NCBI GenBank assembly: GCA_023079485.1
Contig: CM041108.1
Location: 6,105,321 to 6,169,320 of the forward strand
Source of the DNA: Archilochus colubris
Taxonomy: Eukaryota; Chordata; Aves; Apodiformes; Trochilidae
DNA: 64,000 bases
Direction of reading: 5' to 3'
Each line of letters starts with the position of its first letter. Position 1 is the first letter of the stretch. The notes beneath the pieces were generated by a model. That model ran no database searches and had not been told where the DNA came from. It worked only from the letters and a program-made list of their open reading frames with translations. This document shows, piece after piece, positions 1 through 12,819 of the stretch. Position numbers and translations under genes: made by a program.

Positions 1-1533
1 GGGGTGCAGAGTGTCAGACACAGCTGTCTTGGTTGGGGTTCCTTTTTGGGGCAGGTCTGTACCTTGGTCCTGTCTGGGATGGAGGACCTTGTCCTTAGAG
101 AGAGCTCCCCGTTGGCTCCGTTTCAGTGTCTCCTCTCCAACGATCCGTCCTCTCCCTGTTGCTACCCATAAATCCTGTCCTAAAGCAGTGAGTAACTTCA
201 ATTATCTTGCAGTAAACAAATCAGGATTAGTAAACTGTTTTAAGCCTGGTCATCTACCTCTTTTTCTGGGCAGAGCCTCTGGACTGGCTGATGGAACGGG
301 TTTCCCTGATCACAGGGATGGAAGGATTTAGTGCTGGAATTAACGGGGCTGTTGGTGGGTGTGCAGGTGAGGAGGGTGTTGGGTGGAACTGGTGGGGATT
401 GTTCCCCCCTTCTGCCCAAATAACCCTCATGCAACTTATCACCAAACCCAGAGGGAAAGCCCTGGGAAAGGCAGCTCTTCGTGGCTGTAAATGAGATGTT
501 GTTGTAGCAGGTGGAGAAAGTGTTTACCCATGAAAGGTAGAATCCAAAACAACCTGGAAGTTTTGATAACTTGGTTTGTTGCTGCAAAAAAATCAAATTG
601 ATCACAGAATAACTTTCCTTGCTCAGCTGATTTGTGAAAGTCTAGGAAATCTGGTTGTCTAAGCCTCTCTAGAAATTGCATGTGAAGGAACCAGCTAAAG
701 AGTAGTTTCTACCAGCTCAATAAGAATAATAAACTCTTAAATCCGAGGGGAGAGAAATGCACCTCAGCAATTGGTACCTTTTCATTTTAAATTACTTCCT
801 CGGCTTTATGAGGAAATAAAAGGCAGGCAGAGAGTGTAGAGCTCTGGGCAGGCATTGAAGCAACTTGTCCCCGTTTTTCTGGAACACCAGGGATCCTGTG
901 GAGGAGAAGCCCAGCTCTCAGAGGCTGCTGTGTGGGGCCGGGCAGCCCCGGTTCCTCGCTGCCTTCAGCAGCTGTGGAGTGCTCTGGGTGTTTGCTTCTC
1001 CCCGGGTGTGATTCTGTGTGCTCAGGCTCCTCCTGGAGTGGCTTTTCTCTGCCTCCATTTGGCCGGATTATCAGCATGTAGAGGAGAGCCGCCTTGTATT
1101 TACATGATTTAGTTGTCAATATGGAAAGTGTTGATAGATATTGTTGTCATAAGTGCTTACAGCCACTGGACTGATTACTGAATTTCTTATGTGAGACTCT
1201 GCACAAGCTCTGTGTGCTTGCAGCTCCCTGGGGGAAGTGTGGGAACCGAGCTGCTGCTTCCTGAGCAGGAATCAAACCCTCGGTGTGTCTGGAGCAGGAG
1301 AAGTTATTGAGGAAGCATTGGCTGGCACCCACTGGAGCTCCAAGGCTGTAATGAGGGAAAATCAAAATGTTGTTCTTTCCTTTTTGTGTATGTGGGAACA
1401 GATGCCACGAGGTGGGATAACTATTCTGGGAATGATGCACATAGGAAACATCTGTAAGGTTGTACACGAGGGCTGGGATGAACAATGTCAATCACAGGCA
1501 CTGGGGCTGAGGGAACATGCATTTTTGCTAGTC

Positions 1534-1551
1534 TTTTTTTTTTTTTTTTTT
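1534..1551 (+). repeat. T18 homopolymer
   Basis: An uninterrupted run of 18 T, the longest homopolymer in the window, followed by AATTGCC. No retroposon body is visible on either side, so it is probably a simple slippage tract. On a plus-strand transcript it would be a U-run, but no AG acceptor follows closely. Confidence 0.95.
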
Positions 1552-2340
1552 AATTGCCTAATACGCTCTGTTTGGGCCACTGCTGTTTGATAGCATTGCT
1601 TCCAGAATGCTTTTATACCTACCTGGCTCCCTTGAGTTTGCAACTGACTGTTTCTGGGAAATCTCTCTGGATCCAAAAAGCCTGGATTTGGGCAGCTGCT
1701 CTCCAGGGGCTGTGGGTTGTGATGGGCACTCGTGTCTTCACGTTGCTGAAAATCCTTGGTTCTGTGCATTCGACCAACAGAAAGGAAAATATGCAGAGGT
1801 GATTTGAGGTTTTGAGGTAATCTAAGGTGGTAATGGTTATAACATTAAAAAACCCACAGGGAGGGAGAAGTGGGTGAGTGGTGTGTGTGGAGGGGGAAGT
1901 ATGTATGTGACTGATTCTGCACAGGGAGCAGGGACTGGATTCCAGCTAATCCTGCACAGGATGCAGAATTTAGGGCATGGATCAACATCCTCTCCCCACC
2001 CCAATGTGCTTTTCTGTCTCATCCTGACACTTCAATCGTGTCTATCTCACTGCAGCTTAGGCTACGTCAGGGAAACCTGGGAGCTGCGTCCCAGTTCTTG
2101 CAGCTTGGGTTTTTCTTGATGGCATCGTGCATGTGATGTGAGGAGCAGCACTTCACACCCACTGCTGTCTGCCTCTCTAGGTCTGGAGCTGCTTCCCTGG
2201 GAGGAGAGAGAAGGGATATCTGTCCCCTTCCAGGCAGATCCTCTCCCTGCTCTGGGAGCTGGAAGGGCTTGTCTGACTTCCATCACAGTTTGGCAGTGGT
2301 TTGCCTTTCAGCCCCTCAGTTTGGGACTGTTTTGCCCTAA

Positions 2341-2357
2341 GGGGGGAAAACCCCCCC
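2341..2357 (+). other. G6-A4-C7 hairpin
   Basis: Six G, four A and seven C in a row form a perfect six-base-pair G:C stem with an AAAA loop. As RNA it would be very stable for its size. No terminator, ribozyme or other function is implied in a vertebrate intron. Confidence 0.6.
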
Positions 2358-2430
2358 AAAAATCCCATTGCTTGTGGGGTCAGGAGAGGAGGAAGAACAG
2401 GAACCCCAAGTACTTAGTATGGGCAGTGTA

Positions 2431-2835
2431 AGCTTTGCAGAGTCACACATACAGATGGATTACATGAGGAACTTGACATCTTGTTTAAAAACAAATCATT
2501 CATTATGTAGCAGTGAATAATCAAGCATTACAGTTTCATCTCTGGAGGTTCCTTTTTTGGTTGGAATTTTGATAGTTCAGTAATTAAAAGCTGAAAGCTA
2601 TTACACTGTCTACATGTTGATCAATTGGTAATTAAAAAGTTGATGATAGATACGGTATTTCATGGGACTGGTTTGTTACCATCAGATTTCCTTAGTGTGT
2701 TTTGAAAATTGTCATTTAACTTAGCACTTAAGCATTTTTCAATATTCATGGACTATTTTAGCTCAAATTTTATAAATGCCTTTAAATTACCAAAATTTGC
2801 ATAGAGTAATTTGAGATCCTAATGGATCGCAGGAT
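2431..2835. other. AT-rich block, possible constrained non-coding element
   Basis: Clearly AT-richer than its flanks and free of long open frames. TAATTAAAA occurs at 2581-2589 and again at 2629-2637, and a POU octamer in reverse, ATTTGCAT, at 2795-2802. Blocks of this look in vertebrate introns are often conserved regulatory elements; that is inference here. Confidence 0.3.
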
Positions 2836-5800
2836 TTTAATATGATCTGAAAGGTTGGCTTTCTCCCTGTCTCCTGTGATTCATTTCCAGCCCCCTGTCT
2901 GTGTCCCTCCTCTGGTAACTACAGAACTCTTGGGCTGTCAGAGCCTTAATTTGCTGTGGCAGATTGTGGTGGCTGCTTAATCGCCCCCAATCCAAGGCAA
3001 AGACTTCTGGAGGCACGACCCATGTCGTGAGATTCCTTCCTGGAAAGTCAGTCCTCTTTCCTGGCAGCTTCTTCACCAGTGCCTGGTGCTTGAGTGCTGA
3101 TGGGATGGATGGGGCTGCTGCTCCAGCATCGTGTCCTCTTCAGGGTGGTCCTGGTAAATCCAGGGGTGGGATTCTTAAGGGATCTTCAGGCTTTCATAAT
3201 ATTGTAACTGGAGGATTGTGTTGAAAGGGTTAGCCAAGGGGCAAACTGTACTGGGGAGTGGTAAAGCTGGAAAGCATGGGAAGGGTGGCTTGCAGGGGAC
3301 ACTGTGTCCTGCTGCAGCAGCTCCTGAGCTTCTCTGGTTGATGAATATTTGAACAGCCTGTAGGTCTGCTGAGCCCCTGGCATCCGAGGGAAGGCTGGAG
3401 ATAAGTTTGATAATCAGGGATAAAGCAATCCAGAATGACGGAAAGCTGTGCTGGTAACGGCCTCCATGACGGGAGATTCATTGCTTCAGGAGTCTGATCT
3501 GAGACCAAAATGAAGCCCCAGCCTGATGCTCTTCAGAGCATAATGCAGGATTTAGTGCTCTGCCACGCTCCAGAGATTAAAAAAACAACCACCCTCCCAG
3601 CCCCCCTCCCAACCACCCTGCCTTCTCTTGCTGAACTTGAGGAAAGAAACAAGGTGGGGTTTTTTTGGTGGGTTTTTTTTTCACTTTCTTGTGAGTGAAA
3701 AAAAAAAAAGTGGAAAGGTTTTGCTGTGGCTTTGCAAAGAGACAGGCAGAATCCTCCTTTTCTCAGTGCTGGTGGCCCTGCTGAGGGCAAGGGTGGCTCT
3801 GGTGGCTGATGCCCTGCCTGGGTGATGGTGGCTCTGCTGAGCCCATGGGTTGCCCAGCACTGGGGCTTGGTGGCCCTGGGCTCTGTGGGCTGGGAATCCT
3901 GCCGGAGCTGTCCTTGGCCAGGCTGGTGCAGGGCTGGCAGTGTGCCCCACCAGAGCTCCAGCCCTGGCACTGCTACCCAGCTTTGGCTGGGAAGCAGAGA
4001 GTGCTCAAGATGCCTGCCAACCTGATCTGGTGGAAAGTACCTTCCCACTGCTTCATCTGCCAGGCCGGGACGATCCTGGGGAGGCTGGCGAGACGAGATG
4101 ACCCCTGTGGGACCCCTGGGGAGGTGCCTTGGGGCAGCAGCCTCTCCTCCTCTGGCTGCCTGGAGCTGGGGTCCTCCTGGAGGGGCAGCCTCTTTCCAGG
4201 TCTGGGATGGTGTTATGTCTTCCTGTGCTTCAGAACAGGGTCATCTGCGCTGTCCTGCTGGTGTCACCCTTGGAATGGCTCCTCCTGCTCCCCTGGGACA
4301 GGGGCAGTGTGTGTCAGGGCTGAGTTGTGCCAGGGATGGAGATGTGACATCGGTGTTGACACAAGGAAAGCCTGGGCTGCGAGATGGAACGCCCCAGCTT
4401 TACCAGCTCTGTCCCTAGACACTTGTTGCTTTGTGACAGCTGGTTCCAGTAATTTGTTTTTATAGGGCAGTTTGTGTAAATGAATGACACGTTGAATATT
4501 TTACTGAGATTTTAGATTATCTAAAGAATACTATCCGGTTTACTAATTGGTAGATAATGCCGAGTACATTGATGTTGACATGAGCAAATGGATTTAAAAT
4601 GATTTTGAAGTGAGCCTCATTACAAGATGCTCTAATTCAGTCAACAGGAAATGTCAACTCGTGTGTCCGCTCCTGGGCCAGACTGTGGCAGGGCTGTGGA
4701 GTTTTTATGGGTCCCCATTAATTACCAGCAAACCGTCCGCTGCGTGGGGCTGCGGGTGAGGTTTGTTCCATTCTGGATGACAAATTCCCTGAGCTGCGTT
4801 CGTTAGGAGGCGTGAGTGTGAAAGCTGAGTAATTGGTGATCTTGCAGAGCTCCTTCTGGCCTTTGATGAGCCATCCTCAACCAGGTGGGCGTGGGGAGGC
4901 TGCTTCTAATCAGCCTCTTTCTGGAAAATATCAAAGAGAGATAGAGGCAGGTGTAAATGTTGGTTTGGGGAAGTTTGTGCAGGTGGATGCGATGCCTAAT
5001 TGAGTTTCTTGAAGTTCTGGAGGCAGGTGGTGGTTTTGGATGGTTTTTCAGAAGCTGTTCTTGAGGCTCTGAGGAGGTGCAAGGTGGCAGAGCAGCCTGG
5101 AGGAGTTTGGTGTTCCAGCCTGGACTGCTCTGTACATGGAATATTGATCTGTAGTGGTGACAAAGGAGGCAGCTGTACTGTCAGAGGGCCAGGCAGCTCT
5201 TTTAGTTTGCCCCGACACACAGGGCTTTGGTTGGCAAAGGTGATCAGATCTTCAGAGTAGATACTGATGAGCAGTGACAGTCCAAGAGCATCCTGGTTGT
5301 AATCCTGAGGAAGGAGGTGGGGTTTGTTGTCTCCTCAGCTTTGTAATAAATTGCTGTAGTGCCACGGTACTCCAGGGCTCATTTGTTGTAGATGGGAGGA
5401 GTTTTTTTACTCAGCCAGATTGGGATCTGCCTTTTTTGGGCCCTCTATCAGTAAATTTAACTTTTCCCTCCCTCGGTGAATCTGTGAAGGATGTTGCTTT
5501 GCTCCCTTGCGAGTTTGGAATTCAGAAAGCTGGATTTGCTTAAATCTCTTGTGTTCATTTCCTCAAGACAAATGGGGAAATTAGTGCTTGTGCAGCTCTG
5601 GCCCAGTGTTAACCCTTTTCTCTTTCGGGGAAAATGAGCTGCTCAGCAGCTTAGGGAATGAAGAACACTGGGGAGACATGACTAACATACCAAACACCCC
5701 TACATTGCCTAACATAATGTTCTCTCTGAGGAGATTCGTGGCGTTTGGGAGTGTGTGGAAGACGCAGTCCTGCTCAGTGTGTTGTGGCTGGGTGAAGGTG

Positions 5801-6125
5801 ATTCTACAAGAAAACAGAGATTTAAAACATCTCCTCCAGCACTGTTGTGCCTCTCTGCCATGGTGTCTCTCCTCTCAGATGCCCAACATGCTCAGGGAGC
5901 CTCCTGAAACGAGGCTGATGGGCAAGACATTTGACTTTGCTAATTGCTGGAGTGTAAAGGAGAAGGTTGTCTGTAGCCTTGGGTCAGCACTCTTTAAGTC
6001 TTGGAGCTGGAGGAGCAGTGTGCTGCGGGTGGCTGGAGAAGTGGTAGCTCCTTCAGCAGGGCAAGCTGAGCTTTCACACCAAGCTGGAACCATCTGAAAA
6101 GCTCCCGTGCTCCCCGCACAGTCTG
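2836..6125. other. Ordinary to G+C-rich non-coding sequence
   Basis: Holds the 13-bp inverted repeat at 3673 and a G+C-rich part at 3750-4430 where an unrecognised 218-codon frame (3809-4465) arises from low stop frequency. An AT-rich block with TTTAGATTATC-type motifs interrupts it at 4441-4660. Confidence 0.55.
3673..3706 (+). other. Perfect 13-bp inverted repeat of T9-CACT and AGTG-A9
   Basis: The left arm at 3673-3685 (nine T then CACT) is perfectly complementary to the right arm at 3694-3706 (AGTG then nine A), with an 8-nt spacer TTCTTGTG. The A run continues to 3709. It could be a cruciform-prone site or an RNA stem. It may have arisen by template switching during replication, which makes short perfect inverted repeats of this kind. 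Confidence 0.7.
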
Positions 6126-6900
6126 TGTCACCATAATGCCAAAGCCTGAGGGACAGGTCTAACGTTGTAGGGTGTTTACTGCACGTGAGGTGTCTTTGGA
6201 AATACTCAAGACTTCAGGGATTTGTGGAAAGCCATTCATTTGCACAAGATACCAAATGCAGGCACCAATGTTAGGGGCACCTTAGGAATGTTTGAGAAAC
6301 CAAAACCTAGAGAGCAAAAGATAAATCATGGTGGGTTTGCCAGTGTGATCAGTTGGTGGCCTGAGACACTCTGATTGTCATTAGTGCCAAAATGACTAAA
6401 TCCAGATGTTAGACATTTGGCACCTAATCCCTTCTGTAGATTGCACGTAGACATCACCAAAGGATACCTAATATATTACATTACCTGGGATATTTGGGGG
6501 TATTTTTATTCTACTTTGAAAGTAATCTGCAAGATCTGATAGGAAGAGACACAAAAGGTTAGTTGAAAGCAGACAAGAACTGAATCGCTGAGCTGAATAG
6601 GAACTGCATTGTGCAGGCTGTAATGCTCCTTGCCATTCATTACTGCAATTATAATTATGGAGCCCAAAGTATTTAATTGGCCTCACAGACTCTTCACACT
6701 GAATAGATTGCATTGTTACCATTTAAAAAAAATCCTCTTATGCATTGCAAATACATGTACGTGTTGCTCTCTGGTTCTCAAGAGGTTTCTTTGTTTACAT
6801 GATGAGTGATTAACTGAATTATGGATCTTTCCTATGTTGTGTCAAAGAAAAATCAAATGGAAGAAGATCTCTTCCTGTGCATCAGATGAAATTGGATGGA
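6126..6900. other. AT-rich block with hairpin
   Basis: AT-rich, with the imperfect hairpin at 6380-6428 and an AATTATAATTATGG stretch around 6645-6660. No coding signal. Candidate conserved non-coding region, untested. Confidence 0.3.
6380..6428 (+). other. Imperfect 49-nt hairpin, about 18 base pairs
   Basis: ATTA-GTGCC at 6380-6388 pairs with GGCAC-TAAT at 6419-6428 with a bulged C at 6424. AAATG at 6390-6394 pairs with CATTT at 6414-6418, with A6389 bulged. After an A.A mismatch, CTAA at 6396-6399 pairs with TTAG at 6409-6412, closing a 9-nt loop. That is 18 pairs with two bulges and one mismatch. It is shorter than a normal miRNA precursor and matches no miRNA I know. It lies in an AT-rich block. 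Confidence 0.55.
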
Positions 6901-9900
6901 ACCTTTAAAAATACAGCTGCAGGTGCTGAAGCCACCAAACCCTGGCGTAATTGAGGCTATTAAAACAGTTTTCACAAGTAGGAGAGGCTCTAGATGAAGG
7001 CCAGCTTGTGTTTGTACTGAAATGAGTCACAGGCAGAGCTCCCACCACTCTGCCTGGCCTTGAGGGACGCCTTGCCCCAGGGCAGTGTGACACTGTGGTC
7101 CCCGTGCCTGGTAGCTCTGCCTTCTCCCTCGTCCTGGGGGAGCAAAGCTCCAGTTGTTGCACTGCATGCAGCTTTGCTCTTTGTGTTTTGTGTTGCAACA
7201 GGCAGGCAGGCTTGGTTGGGAAGCAGTAAATCCATCAGCAAGGCTCTGCTGTACCCTTGGAGGGAGGGGAATCTGCTTGCTCTCCATTAAGGACAGCAAG
7301 GTGTGCAAAGGTTTGTTTTTCCACCGTTGCTCCAGCATCCCTCTTTGCTGCTCAGGCAGTATTTATTGCCCTTTCCTGATCTTTTAATGTTCCTACAAAT
7401 GGAAGGGCAGTGGGTTCCGATACATCCAGATCGTAACTTCCCATTTCAATGGCTTTTTAAATGGAGCATTGGTTCTGAATTGCTGCTGCTTCTTCTTGGC
7501 TAATCTTCGCCGAGGGGCGGTGGGGGACGAGGACGGGAGTCGTCATACACAAAGATGCTGTGTGTAACACTTGGCAGAAGGACATGAAATTGGATTACAA
7601 GCTCCTATTCCAGCAAGTAAATGTCCATGGTGTTTTTATAGCTTATCTCTATTCATCTATGTTTGCAGGGCTTTGCTTGCCAAGCATTAATGTAAACACT
7701 CTATTTTGAGACATCGGTCCATTTGCCTTCTGGAAATCCTTCTTTTATAAGGTGGTAGTAAACCTCTGTACATAAACCCGGAGCAGCCCCGTGCTTAGCC
7801 TCTGATGGCACTTGTCACCAGTGTCAGCAGCTCCCTGCCCTCTGCCCGGGCTCTGCTGCCCATGAGATGCTGTGGCTCTGGACACCTCCTGGCTTAGCAA
7901 GGTCCTCTGGCTGGGGGCTTGCTGCTGGGCTCTGGGCAGGGCACCCGAGGAGTTCTGGGAGCACACAAAGCTCCTGACTTCCTCAGTGGGCTCCTCAGAG
8001 TGAAACTTGAAGCTCTGGTTCTGACTGTACAGATGTTTATTTCTCCCTCCCAGTGAGGCTGGTGGCTTCTTATATTTGGTTTTGGAAGAATTAAGTTGAC
8101 TTTTAATAGAGTTCCTTCTGATAGATCCTCCTAGAACAAGTTTTCTAGGGTTGATGGCCAGTGTGACGTGGGTGACAGTTCCAGTTCTCACAGAGATTTA
8201 AGAAATGATGTTGCTGTTGCTTTGGCCAAAAAAAAATCATGCCAAAACATCACCTGAAACTTAAACTGAAAAGAAAACAAGCAAATCCGGTGTGTCCAGC
8301 CAACCAGTTGATCATTCTGGTGCTGTAATATGTTGTACAATATTTTGCAATAAACCGTGCAAGCTCTGGGAAATGTGTCCTGGAAAATGTGCGAAGAATC
8401 ACAGGCTTCTGTGAATGTGCAATCTGTGGAGTTCTGAGAGGGAACTTGGTGTCAAGTACTTAAGAATATTTTGTGGTTCAAAGCCTTCTCATGTTTATTT
8501 TGGGATGCTTTGTGACTGGTGAAGAAAAAATAATTATTTAATGTACTTCCTTACCTCCTTTGAGAGGACAAACATCAGTGAATGAAAAGCTGAAGGTGCA
8601 GCTTCCCAGCAGAGAGCCTTTGCTGGAATATTTGTATGGGAATGAAATGAAACTCTGCCTTTTAGCACTCTGAACAGATAACAGCAGCCAGGACTGAGAA
8701 GTATGGTCTGGTTTTAAAATGGAATTGTTCCCTGTTGACCACAGAAAAGAGGGGTGGGAGGAGGGACACAGTGAAATTGTGAAATGATGTTCAGTTGGAG
8801 AAACTTCTGATGTTTTCTGGGCAGGCTGACGGTCAGGTAGAGCCTGTACCTGAAACATGTTAAAACAGGGGTACGAGTGGAAAGCAGAACTTGAAGCTCA
8901 TCATACTTTGATAAATAAACACATTTGTCCTGGTCTGTAATGAAATACTTTGATGCTACATTAGACTTGCAGTGAGGAGGTGTGTTGGGCAATGCCTCTC
9001 CCCTCTGTTTTAGGCCAAGGCTCAGCTGTGCTCTGCGTGCTTTGATGAGGAATGTGTGTGATCAGCTTCCCCAGTGACAAATGGCAACTGTCGCTTAATT
9101 TTTATCCCCAATTATGTAGCTCCAGGACCCATTTTTCAGGTGGAATGCAGCAGCCATTAAAAAGAAATAAGTAAACTACACTGTATTCCATCATCTTTGG
9201 CAGCTACCCAGTGGTCTGTAGCCTTAATATGTGTGTCTCTACGCAGGTATTTTTTCAAAAGGCTTCTCTGAGGTGGCTGGTGAGCTCTCTGCTCGTTGAC
9301 TTTGCTTAGGTAAGGCATGAGTAAATCTGGAGCCAGGTTCTTGCACGTGGAGCAAGCGATGGGGCTGTGCTGGTGTTCCCCTGGTTTGTAGGTCAGTTGG
9401 CGGGGGAGATGTTTCATGCTTCCATCCACAACATTTTGAGCCTCAAGTGAGGCAAACTGTGCTCTGAACCGTGAAAGTTTAAGGAAAGCAACACAGCCTT
9501 GCTTCACTTGCATTCCTGGTGGGATTAGAGTGAGACAGCCTGGGCTGGGCTTGTCCCTGTTGGGCAGCGTTGGTGGCTCCTGCAGCACAGCTGGAGAATC
9601 AGCCTGGTGGAGCCTTGGTTCCCTTTAGGGGAGCATTCAGGTACTCTCCAGAGGCTGCAGCATCACCCAGCTTTGCCAGGTGCTCTTACTGTTGTCCTTT
9701 GAAAGCAACAAAGATCCTGGCTTTGGGTGGCTATTTTGTTCAGCTCAGTCTCCAGTTAGAAGTGTTCTTGCCCCTTGGTCTGGTCAGGGGGACAGAAGTC
9801 CTGGAGGTGCAGGAATTCTGAGCTGTTAGCATAGTTCCACTCCGAAGTGCTGCAGGTGATGTGAGGTTTGTGGAAGCTGGGTGACCTGGGGAGATGTTGG

Positions 9901-12815
9901 CAAAACCTGTCTTTGGGGTGGGCTTCACCTTGGCCTCAGGCTCATGGTCAAGGTGTTGCTCAGAGCTCGTTCCCTTTAGGGAGATACATGATTTGTGGAC
10001 AGGCAGCTTGGAAAATCCTCCATTTCCAGGGATCCTGAGGTGCTCCTCGGCAGCCTCTGCACATGCTGAGCTGTCCTTGCTGGGTTTTGTATTTTTAAGT
10101 TTTCCAGCTATTAGGTTTAAATCTCTCTCTGCTGAAGAGGTGTCAGCTGTAAAATTGCTCGATGGGATTTCAAGCCGAGTGCTCTGGCTGGAGCACGGGG
10201 GCACTGGGCACAGGGTGTTTGCCTTTCATCCACCTCAGCACAGAAGCAAAAGAATTCAGCAAGCACTGTTCAACGTAATGGGATTTGCTGGAAAAGTATA
10301 TATTTTTAGGATGTTTACTACAGAGACCTAAAATTATGTGGACAATTTGCCACCCTCAACAAGAAAAAATGTCTCTCCACTTAAATTTCCTAGGTAAAAG
10401 CAATCTCTTAATAGACCTCGTCCTTGAAGGCTCAAGTATTGTAATGAAAGTGGCTTCACTGTAAATCAAACCCCTTATTGCTCCGTAACCATTTCTTTTA
10501 TCTTGGTGAGTGGCTCTGACATTGCTCATCCAATGGATTTGCTTTTTTCTTGGAGTTGAGACTGTTGTCTGCTGAGAGGGGTTTGCCAGGGGCTCAGCAG
10601 TTTGTGGTCGTGTCCCTGGGGTGTTATGGGCCAGACATTGGAGCACAGAGCTGTGCTGTTAGGTCCCAGGGACCTGCTGGGACTGCTGATGTGCTAGGAG
10701 ACATTGGCTTGGCAATCAAAGGCATTAGTAGTGTTTTTTTGTTGACCGGCTGTTCAGGGGGAGGTTTTTAATTACCTTTTTGGTTGCTGGCCAGCATGAT
10801 AATGCCTGTACATGTTTCTTTGCCTCTGTTTGGTTCCCCCAGCTTGAGCATAAAGCGAGCATTAAATTGCCTTTTCAGAAGTGTTGCAGCCTTTGGAAGG
10901 GTGGTGTGCTTGCCCCGTATCTTTCTTGTATCTCACAGCCTGGGGTGCCAGGAACTTGAATTTCAAGGGAAAAAGCTCAGAAAAGGTCCCAGGGGTAGCT
11001 GGCAGCCTTGATAGTGCTGGCATTACTCAGAAGCTTTGCGTGCTCGAGGGTGGCTTGGTAAAGGCCCTTCTTTACCCCCCTGGAAGAGGACAGGCCTGCT
11101 GTGCAAGTTTTGGATGCTCTGGGCACCTGGGGGAGCCACACAGACTGGTGGTGATTGTCTCTGAGGCAGAGGGAGTTGGTAAAACATTCACTGATATTTA
11201 CATGAAGCTTGACACATTCCCAGACCTGGGCAAACATCAGTCCCTGGGTGAGCCATCTGGTGGGAATGCAGCCATTTCACCCCAGACATAAAAAATAATG
11301 GGCTAAAACCTCTCAGGGCTGTGCCATTTCTTTTTTTTTTTTGACTCCACAGAAAGGATTGTGTGCCTCTGAAATGCCAGTTCTGGGTTTCAGAGTACTG
11401 CTTTTCTGTACCCTACAGTATTTGTTGTACAGAAGAGCTACATGTCCGTGCCTTTCTGGGCTCCCCATTCCCTTAATTTATGACTTGCTTTTCTCTTCAT
11501 GTGGGATGTTTAAAGAGGGAGGATTATTCTGCGGTTTGGAGCTGCTCTGCCCTCATGTTTTTGCATCTGTAACAAGAGGCAAAAAGGTTGTAAGGAGAAA
11601 TGCATGGAAAGGGTGGATGTGCAAGGCTGCAGGGGGTGTTTTACTGCTGAGTTCAGGGACTCCTTTCCAAAAATTAGCGGTGTGCCTAAAACCAGGGAGG
11701 GTGAGAATTGACTCTTTGCCAGTTACTTACTTAAACTTAAGAGATCTCTGCATTCAAATTACTTATCTGCAGCTCTGGCAAGCTAATGAATTCAAGGGAC
11801 TGTTCTAAACATTGTCAATCTCAAACGTAATCCTATTAAAATAATTGAGTATTTTCAGGGTGAAGAATTCCCTCATCCTCTGTCCCTGGCACACAGGAGA
11901 CAACATGAAAGGCATGGAGTGTCCTCTGCTCATCATTGAGCGACCTGTCTGCCCAATTCCCAGCAGCCAGGACTGGACCAGCTGCAGAGCTGGGAGAGGC
12001 AGAAGGTGGGGAACAGAGAGTTGGTTTATCACAGTTTGGGTGTCTAAGAGGTTTTTCTCCTTGCTCTGGTCTTGAAGCAGGCTCGTGTACCTTGGTGAGT
12101 ATGGGACACTGCTGTTGTCCTCTGGGATTGCTCCTGGAATTCAGGGAATGCCAGAGCTGCAGGGTTGTGCACTTCATGCACACAGGAGGCTGCTGAGCCC
12201 CTGCCAAGTGTCTTTTCTACTTCTGATCCTCATGAGCAGCAGTTGGATTTTGGAGTAGGTGCTAGGGATCCCAGTGCGTTTTCCTATTCCAAGCACAGAT
12301 CAGGTCCTCAGGTGGTCGTGTTTTGGCTGAGCTGGGACAATGGCCTCTTGTTGTGGGGATGCTGCTGGGGAGGCCCTCGGTACATCAAAGTGTTGCCTCT
12401 GTTGCTTTTGGAGAGAGGGCATTTTCTCCATTTTGCCTTTTGATAATCTTCAAATGCAGGCATGACCTGAATTTACAGCACAGAGAAAGGAGATGAGAAA
12501 AAATACCTCTGAAAGCTTTTAAGGTGTCTTTGACAGCAGTAAACTACAGAAAATAGGCACAAGTTCTCCCTTTCTCCCCTTTGCTTTTGTAGGTCACTTC
12601 AGGGGAAATCTGAGCAAATCAGAGGACTTCAGAACCACCCTCCAGCCCAATCGCTTCACCAGCCAACCACAAAAATCTCCTGCCACGCAACCCACAAACC
12701 TCAAATTCTCTTTGGCAGGCTTGTGCGAAAGCCAGCTTGGAATAACTTGCCACAAAGAGGACATGCAGTTCCCTTGGTTTGGGAAAGCAAACAACTTTCT
12801 GTCCATTTGCAGAAG
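6901..12815. other. Ordinary non-coding sequence
   Basis: No gene or transposon seen. A small CpG cluster (six in about 45 nt) lies at 7508-7552. A weak juxtaposed splice pattern TTTGCTTAG|GTAAGG lies at 9301-9315. The T12 tract with a decoy acceptor is at 11331. Open frames up to 155 codons (11341-11808, 9740-10204 minus) are unrecognised. Confidence 0.55.
11331..11352 (+). repeat. T12 tract followed by an acceptor-like CCACAG
   Basis: Twelve T at 11331-11342 lead into GACTCCACAG with AG at 11351-11352, a good 3' splice-site look-alike. I see no matching donor within exon distance. Treated as a simple repeat with a decoy acceptor. Confidence 0.8.
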
Positions 12816-12819
12816 GTTT

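Larger units (their letters stand above)
1..2430. other. Ordinary non-coding sequence
   Basis: Mixed-composition sequence with a T18 tract and the G6-A4-C7 hairpin. Open frames are at most about 120 codons and unrecognised. No splice pair or transposon is convincing. Confidence 0.6.

Noticed and set aside
3809..4465. 218-codon open frame, plus strand
   Set aside because: Lies in G+C-rich sequence where stops are rare; several overlapping frames are also open. Rich in W, C and G without domain pattern.
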